NCBI RefSeq assembly: GCF_010730055.1
Contig: NZ_AP022575.1
Span: 186,001-250,000 of the forward strand
Direction: 5' to 3'
DNA: 64,000 bases
Origin: Mycobacterium shinjukuense
GTDB taxonomy: Bacteria; Actinomycetota; Actinomycetes; Mycobacteriales; Mycobacteriaceae
The notes below the pieces were generated by a model. That model was given only the letters and a program-made list of their open reading frames with translations, made no database searches and was not told where the DNA came from. The first letter of the stretch is position 1. Every line of letters starts with the position of its first letter. The position numbers and the translations under genes are program-made. Positions 8,004 through 16,440 of this stretch are shown here, in pieces.

Positions 8004-9398
8004 ATGACGAATCACCCGAGGTATTCGCCACCGCCGCAGCAGCCGGGATTGGGTACCGGGCCTCATCAGCCGGTGCCCCCCGCATATGCCCAGGGGCAGC
8101 AACCGTTTAACCAGCAGTTCGACTGGCGTTATCAGCAATCGGCCCGGCCGCCGTTCCGGCAGCCCTACGACGCCTTCAGTGGCACCGGGGCGAGCCCGAT
8201 ACCCGGTACCGGCACCGGCCCGATACCCGGGGGTCCGATACCCGGAACGCTGCCGCCGATGGCCCCCCCTGCAGTGGTCGTCGGCCAACGGCGGCCCCGT
8301 GCGGGAACGTTGGCCATCGGCGCGCTGGTCATCGCGGTGGTGTCGGCCGGCATCGGCGGTGCGGCGGCATCGGTGGTCGAACTGGGTCGGCATCCCTCGG
8401 GGGGCAACGGCGCGACGGTGGCGGCGGGGGCGGCCCCCAGTGTCCCGGCGGCCAATATGCCGGCGGGCTCGGTCGAGCAGGTCGCGGCCAAGGTGGTGCC
8501 CAGCGTCGTCATGCTGGAGACCGATCTCGGCCGTCAATCCGAGGAGGGCTCCGGCGTCATCCTGTCCGCCGACGGGCTCATCTTGACCAACAACCACGTG
8601 GTCGCGGCCGCCGCCAAGCCCCCGGTGGGAGCTCCGGCACCGAAAACGACGGTGACCTTCTCCGACGGCCGCACCGCACCCTTCACCGTGGTCGGGGCCG
8701 ATCCCACCAGCGACATCGCGGTGATCCGGGCGACAGGCGTCTCCGGGCTCACCCCGATTTCCCTGGGATCCTCGTCGGACCTGCGGGTCGGCCAGCCGGT
8801 CCTGGCGATCGGGTCGCCGCTGGGCCTGGCGGGCACGGTGACCACCGGGATCGTCAGCGCGCTCAACCGGCCGGTGTCCACCACCGGTGAGGCCGGCAAC
8901 CAGAACACCGTGCTGGACGCGATTCAAACCGATGCCGCGATCAACCCGGGCAACTCCGGGGGCGCGCTGGTCAACATGAACGCCCAGCTGGTCGGCGTCA
9001 ACTCGGCGATTGCCACCCTGGGCGCGGACTCCGGCGATGCGCAGAGCGGCTCGATCGGCCTGGGCTTCGCGATTCCCGTCGACCAAGCCAAGCGCATCGC
9101 CGACGAGTTGATCAGCACGGGCAAGGCCTCACATGCCTCACTGGGCGTACAGGTGACCACCGACAAGGCCGTTCCCGGTGCCAAGGTGGTCGAGGTGGTG
9201 GCCGGTGGCGCGGCCGCGAACGCGGGAGTTCCCAAGGGCGTCGTGGTCACCAAGGTTGACGATCGCCCGATCAACAGCGCCGACGCGCTGGTCGCCGCGG
9301 TGCGGTCCAAGGCGCCCGGCGACCGGGTGGCGCTAACCTTCCAGGATCCCGGTGGCAGCCGCACCGTGCCGGTCACTCTGGGTAAGGCGGAGCAGTGA
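8004..9398 (+). CDS. pepD: HtrA-like serine protease PepD
   Basis: This 464-residue protein has a Pro/Gln-rich cytoplasmic N-terminus (1-100) and one transmembrane segment near 100-120 (GTLAIGALVIAVVSAGIGGA). A trypsin-like protease domain and a C-terminal PDZ domain (about 370-460) follow. The catalytic triad is H198 (NNHVVAA), D237 (SDIAVI) and S318 (NPGNSGGAL). In M. tuberculosis PepD is a protease and chaperone of the cell envelope acting downstream of MprAB and feeding into the SigE stress response. It follows mprB by 105 bp and overlaps moaB2. The ATG at 8004 gives the expected MTNHPRYSPPPQQ start. Confidence 0.95.
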   Translation: MTNHPRYSPPPQQPGLGTGPHQPVPPAYAQGQQPFNQQFDWRYQQSARPPFRQPYDAFSGTGASPIPGTGTGPIPGGPIPGTLPPMAPPAVVVGQRRPRAGTLAIGALVIAVVSAGIGGAAASVVELGRHPSGGNGATVAAGAAPSVPAANMPAGSVEQVAAKVVPSVVMLETDLGRQSEEGSGVILSADGLILTNNHVVAAAAKPPVGAPAPKTTVTFSDGRTAPFTVVGADPTSDIAVIRATGVSGLTPISLGSSSDLRVGQPVLAIGSPLGLAGTVTTGIVSALNRPVSTTGEAGNQNTVLDAIQTDAAINPGNSGGALVNMNAQLVGVNSAIATLGADSGDAQSGSIGLGFAIPVDQAKRIADELISTGKASHASLGVQVTTDKAVPGAKVVEVVAGGAAANAGVPKGVVVTKVDDRPINSADALVAAVRSKAPGDRVALTFQDPGGSRTVPVTLGKAEQ

Positions 9399-9943
9399 TG
9401 AAGGCCGCCGCGCCGTTGTCGGACCTCGGATATACCGTTGCACCCATGGCAAAGGGTGCGGAGTTGGTAGTCGGGCGGGCACTGGTCGTCGTCGTCGATG
9501 ACCGCACCGCGCACGGGGATGAGGACCACAGTGGGCCGCTGGTCACCGAATTGCTCACCGAGGCCGGGTTCGTCGTCGACGGCGTGGTCGCGGTGGCGGC
9601 CGACGAGGTCGAGATCCGCAACGCGCTGAACACCGCGGTGATCGGGGGGGTGGACCTGGTGGTGTCGGTCGGCGGGACCGGTGTGACACCGCGTGATGTC
9701 ACCCCGGAGGCCACCCGGGACATCCTGGACCGGGAGATCCTCGGCATCGCCGAGGCCATCCGGGCCTCGGGCCTGTCGGCGGGGATCATCGACGCCGGAT
9801 TGTCACGCGGTCTGGCCGGGGTGTCCGGCAGCACGCTGGTGGTCAATCTGGCCGGTTCTCGTTATGCGGTGCGCGACGGAATGGCGACGCTCAATCCGCT
9901 GGCCGCCCAGATCATCGGGCAGCTGTCCAGCCTGGAGATCTGA
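9398..9943 (+). CDS. moaB2: MoaB/Mog-family molybdenum cofactor protein MoaB2
   Basis: This protein of about 181 residues is a MoaB/MogA-like molybdopterin-binding domain, with VVVVDDRTAHGDEDHSGPL near the start and the SVGGTGVTPRDVTPE loop around residues 88-102. Family members adenylylate molybdopterin before metal insertion. In M. tuberculosis MoaB2 has also been reported to bind SigE, which would explain its position after mprAB-pepD. The ATG at 9398 overlaps the pepD stop; a GTG three bases upstream would add one residue. Confidence 0.9.
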   Translation: MKAAAPLSDLGYTVAPMAKGAELVVGRALVVVVDDRTAHGDEDHSGPLVTELLTEAGFVVDGVVAVAADEVEIRNALNTAVIGGVDLVVSVGGTGVTPRDVTPEATRDILDREILGIAEAIRASGLSAGIIDAGLSRGLAGVSGSTLVVNLAGSRYAVRDGMATLNPLAAQIIGQLSSLEI

Positions 9944-9965
9944 CCCGGGCTAGGCTAGAGCTAGA

Positions 9966-10409
9966 TCAGGTGTCCGCGCCGAGCCCGTGGGGTGCACCGG
10001 GCGCTCGGCCGCCGTGTTTGCCCGACGAGTTTGCGTTGGCTTGCCCAAGTAGGTCGCGAATTTCGGTGAGCAGCACGACCTGGGCGTCGTCCGCCTGCTC
10101 GACCTCGCCCTTTGTGCGCAGTCGGTTGTAGGGGACGACCACGAAGAAGTACACCACCGCGGCGATCAGCACAAAGTTGATCGCGGCCGACAGCAAGACG
10201 TTCAGGTCGATGGTCTGACCGCCCCCGATGCCGATCTTCAAGATGCCGACGTCGGATTGCTGCTTGACGCCGACCCGGTTGATCAACGGCGTGATGATGC
10301 TGTCGGTGAACTTGGTGACCAGCGCCGTGAACGCCGTGCCGATGACCACCGCGACGGCCAGGTCGACGATGTTGCCCCGCGACAGAAACTCCTTGAACCC
10401 CTTGAGCAT
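9966..10409 (-). CDS. mscL: Large-conductance mechanosensitive channel MscL
   Basis: This 147-residue inner-membrane protein starts LKGFKEFLSRGNIVDLAVAVVIG, the MscL N-terminal amphipathic helix and pore-lining first transmembrane helix. The second helix is near residues 70-90 (INFVLIAAVVYFFVVVPYN). A charged cytoplasmic tail follows. It forms a pentamer that opens under membrane tension to release solutes in hypo-osmotic shock. It converges with moaB2 and lies 66 bp downstream of the SAF-domain gene on the same strand. M. tuberculosis has Rv0986-Rv0989c on the upstream side; none of those is here. Confidence 0.95.
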   Translation of the reverse strand: MLKGFKEFLSRGNIVDLAVAVVIGTAFTALVTKFTDSIITPLINRVGVKQQSDVGILKIGIGGGQTIDLNVLLSAAINFVLIAAVVYFFVVVPYNRLRTKGEVEQADDAQVVLLTEIRDLLGQANANSSGKHGGRAPGAPHGLGADT

Positions 10410-10475
10410 GCGGATGTCCCTTCGTGGTCGGAATCGAGTTTGCTATCGATCGCGTGCCCAACAGCGGCCAGCCGC

Positions 10476-11144
10476 TTAGTGCAGGGTCAGGGTGACCGTC
10501 TGGCCCAGCACCAAGCCTGCCACCGTGTTCGCCACACGCGCCGGCAGCGCCACCAACACTACGCGGTCTCCCTCACCGGCCCGGGCCTTCTGCTGGGCCG
10601 ACACCAGCACCACGACGGCGTCGGTGGCCACCACCTTGGCGACCGCCGGGGTGCCCGGCTGCGCGTCGGTGGCCGGCGCCGCCAAAACGTCGACCACATC
10701 GCCGACCCGGACCAGGTCGATCAGCGCGCCGTCGGCCAGGTGCAGCGGCACGATCCGGGCCCCCGGCCCGGCCGTCGACTCGGCCAGCCGGGTCCCCAAC
10801 AACCGGGCGTCGGTCAGCACCTCCCCGCGCCGCGTCGGGCTGGCCAGCGTCGCGCCGACGACCGCACCCAGGTCGGCTGGTGATCCGTCGGGAATCGTTG
10901 TCGCCAAACGCTTTTCCACCCGGACATCGTCGAGGGTCAGGGCGCTGCCCGGGCTGAGGTCACGTGCGGCCACCACCACGTCGGCACGATCACCGTCGGG
11001 ATCCGACCGCAGCGTCGCGACGCCGGCCAGCACGACAAGTCCGCCCGCGGCGATGCGCCGGGCCAGTACTGTTCGAGTCCAATCCGGACGCAGCGCCGTC
11101 GCCACCCGGCTGACCAGGCTGGGATTCAGCGAAGATTGCGCCAC
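10476..11144 (-). CDS. SAF-domain (CpaB/RcpC-like) membrane-anchored protein, Rv0990c orthologue
   Basis: This 222-residue protein has a basic N-terminus, one membrane segment near residues 30-46 (RIAAGGLVVLAGVATL) and an extracytoplasmic SAF domain (about 55-115, VVVAARDLSPGSALTLDDV). A second beta-rich part carries a VRVGDVVDVLAAP motif. SAF domains of the CpaB/RcpC type occur in Flp pilus assembly proteins, but no pilus genes are near, so the function is unknown. The GTG at 11144 is used. It follows ruc by 72 bp on the same strand and may share its transcript. Confidence 0.8.
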   Translation of the reverse strand: MAQSSLNPSLVSRVATALRPDWTRTVLARRIAAGGLVVLAGVATLRSDPDGDRADVVVAARDLSPGSALTLDDVRVEKRLATTIPDGSPADLGAVVGATLASPTRRGEVLTDARLLGTRLAESTAGPGARIVPLHLADGALIDLVRVGDVVDVLAAPATDAQPGTPAVAKVVATDAVVVLVSAQQKARAGEGDRVVLVALPARVANTVAGLVLGQTVTLTLH

Positions 11145-11216
11145 CCGACGACGGTAAACGCCGCGCGTGCGCCGGCGCTGCCGGCCCCAAACCTGCCTGT
11201 GGATAAACCGCTGACG

Positions 11217-11534
11217 TCAGACGGCCGCCGCCGACGGCGTGGAGCTGCTACTCGACTTCTCGGCCGAGCTCGACTTCTTGCTGTCGCCGGATCCCGAGCC
11301 GGTCCCCGACTCGCCCGTCGAGGACCCATTGGTCGAACTTTTGGCTTTGCTGGCCGACTCACGGCTGTCGGTGCGGTAAAAGCCGCTGCCCTTGAATACC
11401 ACGCCGACGGCGTTGAACAGCTTGCGGAGTCGGCCGGAGCACCGCTCGCAGGTGGTCAGCGCGTCGTCGGTGAATGACTGCACAACATCGAAGCGGTTGT
11501 CGCACTGGGTGCACGCGTAGGTGTAGGTCGGCAC
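11217..11534 (-). CDS. ruc: Redox-regulated chaperone Ruc (FmdB family, Rv0991c orthologue)
   Basis: This 105-residue protein has an N-terminal FmdB zinc-ribbon with two CxxC pairs (CTQC and CERC, residues 8-32). A long low-complexity C-terminus rich in Ser, Gly, Thr and Lys follows and is expected to be disordered. In M. tuberculosis this protein, named Ruc, prevents aggregation of unfolded proteins when its cysteines are oxidised and works with the DnaK system. A CIRCE operator lies 29 bp upstream, so HrcA should control it together with the GroEL system. The GTG at 11534 gives the family start PTYTYACTQC. Confidence 0.9.
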   Translation of the reverse strand: MPTYTYACTQCDNRFDVVQSFTDDALTTCERCSGRLRKLFNAVGVVFKGSGFYRTDSRESASKAKSSTNGSSTGESGTGSGSGDSKKSSSAEKSSSSSTPSAAAV

Positions 11535-11562
11535 ACAAACCTCCGGAAGATGTAAGCCTGGG

Positions 11563-11589
11563 TTAGCACTCTACCGTCTCAAGTGCTAA
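11563..11589 (-). promoter_or_regulatory. CIRCE element (HrcA operator) upstream of ruc
   Basis: The inverted repeat TTAGCACTC-N9-AAGTGCTAA matches the CIRCE consensus (TTAGCACTC-N9-GAGTGCTAA) with one mismatch in the right arm. It sits between ruc and the formyl-THF cyclo-ligase gene, 29 bp before the ruc start. HrcA is the known repressor at such sites and Rv0991c is a known HrcA-regulon member. Confidence 0.9.
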
Positions 11590-11607
11590 ACGGCTACGTG
11601 ACATGCA

Positions 11608-12201
11608 TCATTCCCGACATGGCAGCTCGATCAACCCGCGCCCCGGGGTGAGCGCGTGGGTCATCGGGATGTCGTGTGGCTCGGCCGGCAGCTCGTCGAC
11701 CAGTTCGGGGTCGCGTACCACGGCGACCAGCCGAGCCTGCCGGTCCCGGCGGGTCAGCGAGCGGTCGTAGAAGCCGCCGCCTCGGCCCAGCCGGACCCCC
11801 CGTCGGTCCACGGCCAGCGCCGGGACCAGCACCAGTCCCGCCTCGGCGACGGCCGACTCCGGCAGCCAGGGCTCTGGTGGCTCGAGCAGGCCCCAGCGCG
11901 CGGTGGTGAGCCCACCGGGCCGGTACCGGCCCCAGCGCAGCGGCAGTGGAGTGTCGTCGGCCGCGGTGCGCGCCACCGGCAACAGCACCCGGCCGGCCCG
12001 GCGCAGCAACACATCCAGCATGCCGATCGAGCCGGGCTCGGCGCCCACGGGCACGTACGCGCAGACGGTGGCGCCGCTGTTCACCAGTGGGTGCAGGTGC
12101 TCACACAACATGCGGGCCTCGGCGGCCCGCACGTCGTCGGCGATGCGGCGCCGGGCAGCAAGCAGCCGTTCCCGCAGCGCTGCCTTGCTCTCGGTCGCCA
12201 T
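11608..12201 (-). CDS. 5-formyltetrahydrofolate cyclo-ligase, Rv0992c orthologue
   Basis: This 197-residue cytoplasmic enzyme converts 5-formyl-THF to 5,10-methenyl-THF using ATP. The N-terminus (KAALRERLLAARRRI) is the usual substrate-binding helix. The ATP-binding signature RGVRLGRGGGFYDRSL lies at about residues 137-152, and the C-terminal HDIPMTH segment is also typical. The length is normal for the family. It is divergent from galU, with 76 bp between the two starts. The ATG at 12201 is used. Confidence 0.9.
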   Translation of the reverse strand: MATESKAALRERLLAARRRIADDVRAAEARMLCEHLHPLVNSGATVCAYVPVGAEPGSIGMLDVLLRRAGRVLLPVARTAADDTPLPLRWGRYRPGGLTTARWGLLEPPEPWLPESAVAEAGLVLVPALAVDRRGVRLGRGGGFYDRSLTRRDRQARLVAVVRDPELVDELPAEPHDIPMTHALTPGRGLIELPCRE

Positions 12202-12277
12202 GGACTCAACGATGACAGCCCCGGTTTATCCCTCGCCACACCGACTCGGTACGCCAGTAACGGTTATCGTGAGAACG

Positions 12278-13189
12278 ATGTCTCGCGCAGAAGTCCCGAT
12301 CCCCTACACGGCGATCGTTCCGGCGGCCGGCCTGGGCACGCGGTTTTTGCCGGCGACCAAGACGGTGCCCAAGGAGCTGCTCCCCGTCGTCGACACCCCC
12401 GGTATCGAGCTGGTCGCCGAGGAGGCGGCCGCGGCCGGGGCCGAACGCCTGGTGATCGTCACCTCCGAAGGCAAGGACGGCGTCGTCGCTCATTTCGTCG
12501 AAGACCTGGTGCTGGAGGGCACCCTGGAGGCGCGCGGCAAGAAGGCCATGCTGGCCAAGGTGCGCCGGGCCCCGGAGCTGATCAAGGTCGAGTCGGTGGT
12601 GCAGGCCGAGCCGCTGGGCCTGGGGCACGCGATCGGGTGCGTCGAACCCTCGCTGTTGCCCGACGAGGACGCCGTCTCGGTGCTGCTGCCCGACGACCTG
12701 GTGCTGCCGATGGGTGTCCTGGAGACCATGTCGAAGGTGCGGGCCAGCCGGGGCGGCACGGTGTTGTGTGCCATCGAGGTATCGCCCGAGGAGATCAGCG
12801 CCTACGGGGTTTTCGACGTGGAGCCCGTCCCCGACACCGAGGACCCCGACGTGCTGAGGGTCAGGGGCATGGTCGAGAAGCCCAAGGCCGAAGACGCCCC
12901 GTCGATGTATGCCGCGGCCGGCCGCTACGTGCTCGATCGCGCCATTTTCGACGCGTTGCGCCGCATCGACCGGGGTGCGGGCGGGGAAGTGCAGCTCACC
13001 GACGCGATTGGGCTGCTGATCGCCGAGGGCCACCCGGTGCACGTGGTCGTCCACCGCGGATCCCGACACGACCTGGGAAATCCCGGCGGGTACCTCAAGG
13101 CTGCGGTTGACTTTGCATTGGATCGTGACGACTATGGCCCGGATTTGCGGCGATGGTTGGTGGCGCGATTGGGCCTGACCGAGCGGTAG
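12278..13189 (+). CDS. galU: UTP--glucose-1-phosphate uridylyltransferase
   Basis: This 303-residue nucleotidyltransferase makes UDP-glucose, a precursor of envelope polysaccharides and trehalose. The nucleotide-binding loop is at the N-terminus (AAGLGTRFLPATKTVPKELLP, residues 15-35). The LLPDDLVLP metal-site segment and FDVEPVPDTEDP are also typical. I trimmed a longer open frame to the ATG at 12278, which gives a start matching the family (SRAEVPIPYTAIVPAAG). It begins a tight galU-moeA1-rimJ-glpR run on the plus strand. Confidence 0.95.
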   Translation: MSRAEVPIPYTAIVPAAGLGTRFLPATKTVPKELLPVVDTPGIELVAEEAAAAGAERLVIVTSEGKDGVVAHFVEDLVLEGTLEARGKKAMLAKVRRAPELIKVESVVQAEPLGLGHAIGCVEPSLLPDEDAVSVLLPDDLVLPMGVLETMSKVRASRGGTVLCAIEVSPEEISAYGVFDVEPVPDTEDPDVLRVRGMVEKPKAEDAPSMYAAAGRYVLDRAIFDALRRIDRGAGGEVQLTDAIGLLIAEGHPVHVVVHRGSRHDLGNPGGYLKAAVDFALDRDDYGPDLRRWLVARLGLTER

Positions 13190-13215
13190 CCCCGGGCGAT
13201 CCAGAAAGGCGCGTT

Positions 13216-14490
13216 GTGCGTTCTGTGGAGGAGCAGCAGGCCCGAGTTACGGCCGCGGCCGTGGCCCCGAGGCCGATCCGGGTGGCCATCGCCGAGGCGC
13301 AGGGATTGATGTGCGCCGAAGAAGTGGTGACCGAACGCCCACTGCCCGGGTTCGATCAGGCCGCCATCGACGGCTACGCGGTGCGCAGCGTGGACGTGGC
13401 CGGTGTCGGCGATGCGGGGGGTGTCGAGGTCTTTTCCGACGAGGATCTCGACGGCCGTGAGGTGCTGACCCTGCCGGTGATGGGAACCATCGAGGCCGGT
13501 GCGCGCACGCCCACCCGGCTGCAGCCGCGGCAAGCCGTCCGGGTGCAGACCGGGGCGCCGCTGCCCACGCTGGCCGATGCGGTGCTGCCGCTGCGGTGGA
13601 CCGACGGCGGGACGTCGCGCGTGCGGATCCTGCGTGGCGCGCCGTCGGGCGCCTACGTGCGGCGGACCGGCGACGACGTGCAGCCGGGCGACGTTGCGGT
13701 GCGGGCGGGAACGATCATCGGCGCCGCCCAGGTGGGGCTGTTGGCCGCGGTGGGCCGCGAACGGGTGCTGGTGCACCCGCGCCCGCGGTTGGCCGTGATG
13801 GCCGTGGGGGGCGAGTTGGTCGACATCTCACGGACGCCGGGCAATGGGCAGGTTTACGACGTCAACTCGTATGCCCTGGCGGCGGCCGGCCGGGATGCCG
13901 GTGCGCAAGTGAACCGGGTCGGCATCGTCAGCAACAACCCCGCCGAACTCGGCGAGACCGTCGAGGGTCAGCTCAGCCGGTCGGAGGTGGTGGTGATCGC
14001 GGGCGGGGTCGGCGGCGCCGCGGCCGAAGCCGTCCGGTCGGTGCTTTCCGAGCTGGGGGACATGGAGGTCGTCCGGGTCGCCATGCATCCGGGCTCGGTG
14101 CAGGGCTTCGGGCAGCTCGGCCGCGACCGTGTCCCGACGTTTCTGCTGCCGGCCAACCCGGTCAGCGCGTTGGTGGTCTTCGAGGTGATGGTCCGGCCGC
14201 TGATCCGGCTGTCGTTGGGCAAGCGGCAGGCAATGCGCCGGATCGTGCAGGCCCGCACGCTGTCGCCGATCACGTCGGTGGCCGGGCGCAAGGGTTATCT
14301 GCGGGGTCAGCTGATGCGTGACCAAGAGACCGGTGAGTACCTGGTGCAGGTTCTCGGCGGTGCCCCCGGATCGTCGCACCTGCTGGCCACGCTTGCCGAG
14401 GCAAACTGCCTGGTGGTCGTGCCCAGCGGTGCCGAGCAGATTCGCACCGGGGAGATCGTCGACGTCGCCTTCCTGGCCCAGCACGGCTGA
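13216..14490 (+). CDS. moeA1: MoeA-family protein MoeA1 (gephyrin-like protein Glp)
   Basis: This 424-residue protein has the MoeA domain order: an N-terminal domain with PLPGFDQAAIDGYAVRS, a central MoCF-binding domain with NPVSALVVFEV near residues 315-325, and a C-terminal beta-barrel. The catalytic-type loop reads VIAGGVGGAAAEAV rather than the usual SGGVSxGxxD form, so molybdate insertion activity is doubtful. In corynebacteria the homologous Glp is a divisome protein that binds FtsZ and the membrane receptor GlpR; glpR is two genes downstream here. The GTG at 13216 gives the start RSVEEQQARVTAAAVAPRP. Confidence 0.85.
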   Translation: MRSVEEQQARVTAAAVAPRPIRVAIAEAQGLMCAEEVVTERPLPGFDQAAIDGYAVRSVDVAGVGDAGGVEVFSDEDLDGREVLTLPVMGTIEAGARTPTRLQPRQAVRVQTGAPLPTLADAVLPLRWTDGGTSRVRILRGAPSGAYVRRTGDDVQPGDVAVRAGTIIGAAQVGLLAAVGRERVLVHPRPRLAVMAVGGELVDISRTPGNGQVYDVNSYALAAAGRDAGAQVNRVGIVSNNPAELGETVEGQLSRSEVVVIAGGVGGAAAEAVRSVLSELGDMEVVRVAMHPGSVQGFGQLGRDRVPTFLLPANPVSALVVFEVMVRPLIRLSLGKRQAMRRIVQARTLSPITSVAGRKGYLRGQLMRDQETGEYLVQVLGGAPGSSHLLATLAEANCLVVVPSGAEQIRTGEIVDVAFLAQHG

Positions 14491-14511
14491 GCCGGGTCGT
14501 CGGCAATTCCC

Positions 14512-15165
14512 GTGAACCTGTTGCGCCCCAACGCCCGGCATCCGGGTTGGCCCATGGTCGTTGGGCCGCTGCGGGTGACCGCGGGCGTGATCCGGTTGCG
14601 GCCCGTGCGGATCCGAGACGGCGCGCAGTGGAGCCGGATCCGGTTGGCCGACCGTGCGCATCTGGAGCCCTGGGAGCCCAGCACCGACGGTGAGTGGACG
14701 ACTCGGCACTCGGTTGCCGCGTGGCCGGCGGTGTGTTCGGGTCTGCGTTCGGAGGCTCGTAAAGGCCGCATGCTGCCGTACGTGATCGAGCTTGACGGCC
14801 GGTTCTGCGGGCAGCTGACCATCGGCAACGTGACTCACGGGGCGCTGCGGTCGGCCTGGATCGGCTACTGGGTGCAGAGCTCGGTGACCGGCGGCGGGGT
14901 GGCCACCGGAGCGTTGGCGCTGGGTCTGGACCACTGCTTCGGGCCGGTCATGCTGCACCGCGTGGAGGCCACCGTACGCCCGGAGAACGTGGCCAGCCGG
15001 GCCGTGCTGGCAAAGGTCGGGTTTCGCGAGGAGGGGCTGTTGCGCCGCTACCTCGAGGTGGACAAGGCCTGGCGAGATCATTTGCTGGTGGCCCTCACCG
15101 TCGAAGAGGTGCAGGGCTCGGTGACGTCGACGCTGGTCCGCACCGGACTCGCCGGCTGGGTCTGA
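14512..15165 (+). CDS. rimJ: GNAT acetyltransferase RimJ-like
   Basis: This 217-residue GNAT-fold N-acetyltransferase resembles RimJ/RimL enzymes that acetylate ribosomal protein N-termini. It contains the strand-loop IRLRPVRIRDGAQWSRIR, then IGYWVQSSVTGGGVATGAL (acetyl-CoA loop, about residues 119-137). The C-terminal part is VEATVRPENVASRAVLAKVGFREEGLLRRYL. The actual target is unknown. It starts at the GTG 14512, 21 bp after moeA1, and belongs to the same operon as galU-moeA1. Confidence 0.85.
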   Translation: MNLLRPNARHPGWPMVVGPLRVTAGVIRLRPVRIRDGAQWSRIRLADRAHLEPWEPSTDGEWTTRHSVAAWPAVCSGLRSEARKGRMLPYVIELDGRFCGQLTIGNVTHGALRSAWIGYWVQSSVTGGGVATGALALGLDHCFGPVMLHRVEATVRPENVASRAVLAKVGFREEGLLRRYLEVDKAWRDHLLVALTVEEVQGSVTSTLVRTGLAGWV

Positions 15166-15257
15166 CGGCACGCCGGCCTGAGGCCGAGGCGCCGGGCGGG
15201 CATGCGATCCCCTGTGGCTATCGTGACATGTGTGGCGTGTGATGCTTGTCAGCAGCG

Positions 15258-15275
15258 AATTACAGGTGTGTAATT
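15258..15275. repeat. Perfect 18-bp dyad upstream of glpR
   Basis: AATTACA-GGTG-TGTAATT is a perfect inverted repeat with 7-bp arms and a 4-bp centre, 67 bp before the glpR start. It stands out as AT-rich in GC-rich surroundings. A dimeric regulator site is the natural reading; the binding protein is unknown. Confidence 0.55.
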
Positions 15276-15342
15276 GTCCTGGTCGCCGTTGGCCCGGCCG
15301 CGCTGGCCAGGATGCGCCTCGCGGGGAAAGGAGCAGGTCATC

Positions 15343-16392
15343 ATGCCAAGCGTCCCGCAGTCGCTGTTGTGGATCTCGCTGGTGGTGCTCTGGCTGTTCG
15401 TGCTGGTGCCGATGCTGATCAGCAAACGGGACGCGGTCCGGCGGACCAGCGACGTGGCCCTGGCGACCCGGGTGCTCAACGGCGACGCCGGCGCCCGCCT
15501 GCTCAGGCGCGGCCCGGCCGCCGGTCATCGCGGCGACCCGGACTGGAGGCCGGAGCAGGACGGGGGCCCCGAGGCCGTCGACGGGGAGCTTGCCGATGCC
15601 GAGGGCGACCCCGACCAGCGTGCCGACCTGGTGGTCCGCCCGCGCCCGGTGCTCATGAAGGATTCCCGTGACGCCGCGGCCGACGAACCCGACTACCTGG
15701 ACGCCGAGGTGGTCGACGAAACAGCTGGGGCACTGCCGCTGGGGGCCAGTGCCGCGGCGGGCGAATCGGCAGGGCCCGCCGAGGTTGACGAGGAAGTCAC
15801 CGACCAGGACGACCCGGCCGGGGCGGAGCGCGGGCGGGCCGACGACGAATACGAATACGTCGAGGACTCCTGCGGTTTGGAGCCCGACGAGCCTGAAGAG
15901 AACGAGTCTGAGCAGGACGCGGATGCGCCGGCGATGTTCTCGCCGGGCGGCTCACGGCGGCGGCGGTTCGATACCAAGACCGCCGCCGCGGTCAGCGCCC
16001 GCAAGTACGCGTTCCGCAAGCGTGTGCTGCTGATGATGGCGGTGATCCTGGTTGGCTCGGCCGTTGCGGCCTTCGAAGTGACCCGGGTCGCGTGGTGGAT
16101 CTGCGGCAGCGCGACCGTTATTACGGTGCTCTACCTGGGATATCTGCGCCGGCAGACCCGGATCGAGGAGAAGGTGCGTCGGCGCCGCATGCAGCGGCTG
16201 GCGCGTGCGCGGCTGGGCGTGGAGAACGCCCACGACCGCGAATACGACCTCGTGCCGTCGCGGCTGCGGCGCCCGGGTGCGGTGGTGCTAGAGATCGACG
16301 ACGAGGACCCGATCTTCGAGCACCTGGATCACCCGGTGGCACAGCGGACGTATGGTTGGCCGCGGGACCTGCCGCGAGCCGTCGGCCAATAG
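15343..16392 (+). CDS. glpR: Membrane protein GlpR-like (Rv0996 orthologue), Glp receptor
   Basis: This 349-residue protein has an N-terminal membrane helix (LLWISLVVLWLFVLVPMLI, residues 6-24) and a long acidic, disordered cytoplasmic stretch (about 60-210). A second hydrophobic part follows near residues 226-268 (VLLMMAVILVGSAVAAF and ICGSATVITVLYLGYL), then a basic tail. In Corynebacterium the protein in this place is GlpR, the membrane receptor that recruits the MoeA-like Glp to the division site. The operon partner moeA1 supports the same role here. I chose the ATG at 15343 because GAAAGGAG lies just upstream at 15325-15332. Confidence 0.75.
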   Translation: MPSVPQSLLWISLVVLWLFVLVPMLISKRDAVRRTSDVALATRVLNGDAGARLLRRGPAAGHRGDPDWRPEQDGGPEAVDGELADAEGDPDQRADLVVRPRPVLMKDSRDAAADEPDYLDAEVVDETAGALPLGASAAAGESAGPAEVDEEVTDQDDPAGAERGRADDEYEYVEDSCGLEPDEPEENESEQDADAPAMFSPGGSRRRRFDTKTAAAVSARKYAFRKRVLLMMAVILVGSAVAAFEVTRVAWWICGSATVITVLYLGYLRRQTRIEEKVRRRRMQRLARARLGVENAHDREYDLVPSRLRRPGAVVLEIDDEDPIFEHLDHPVAQRTYGWPRDLPRAVGQ

Positions 16393-16440
16393 CGCACGGT
16401 TCGGCCTTTGGTGGCGCGGCTGGTAGCCTGCTAGCGATCA

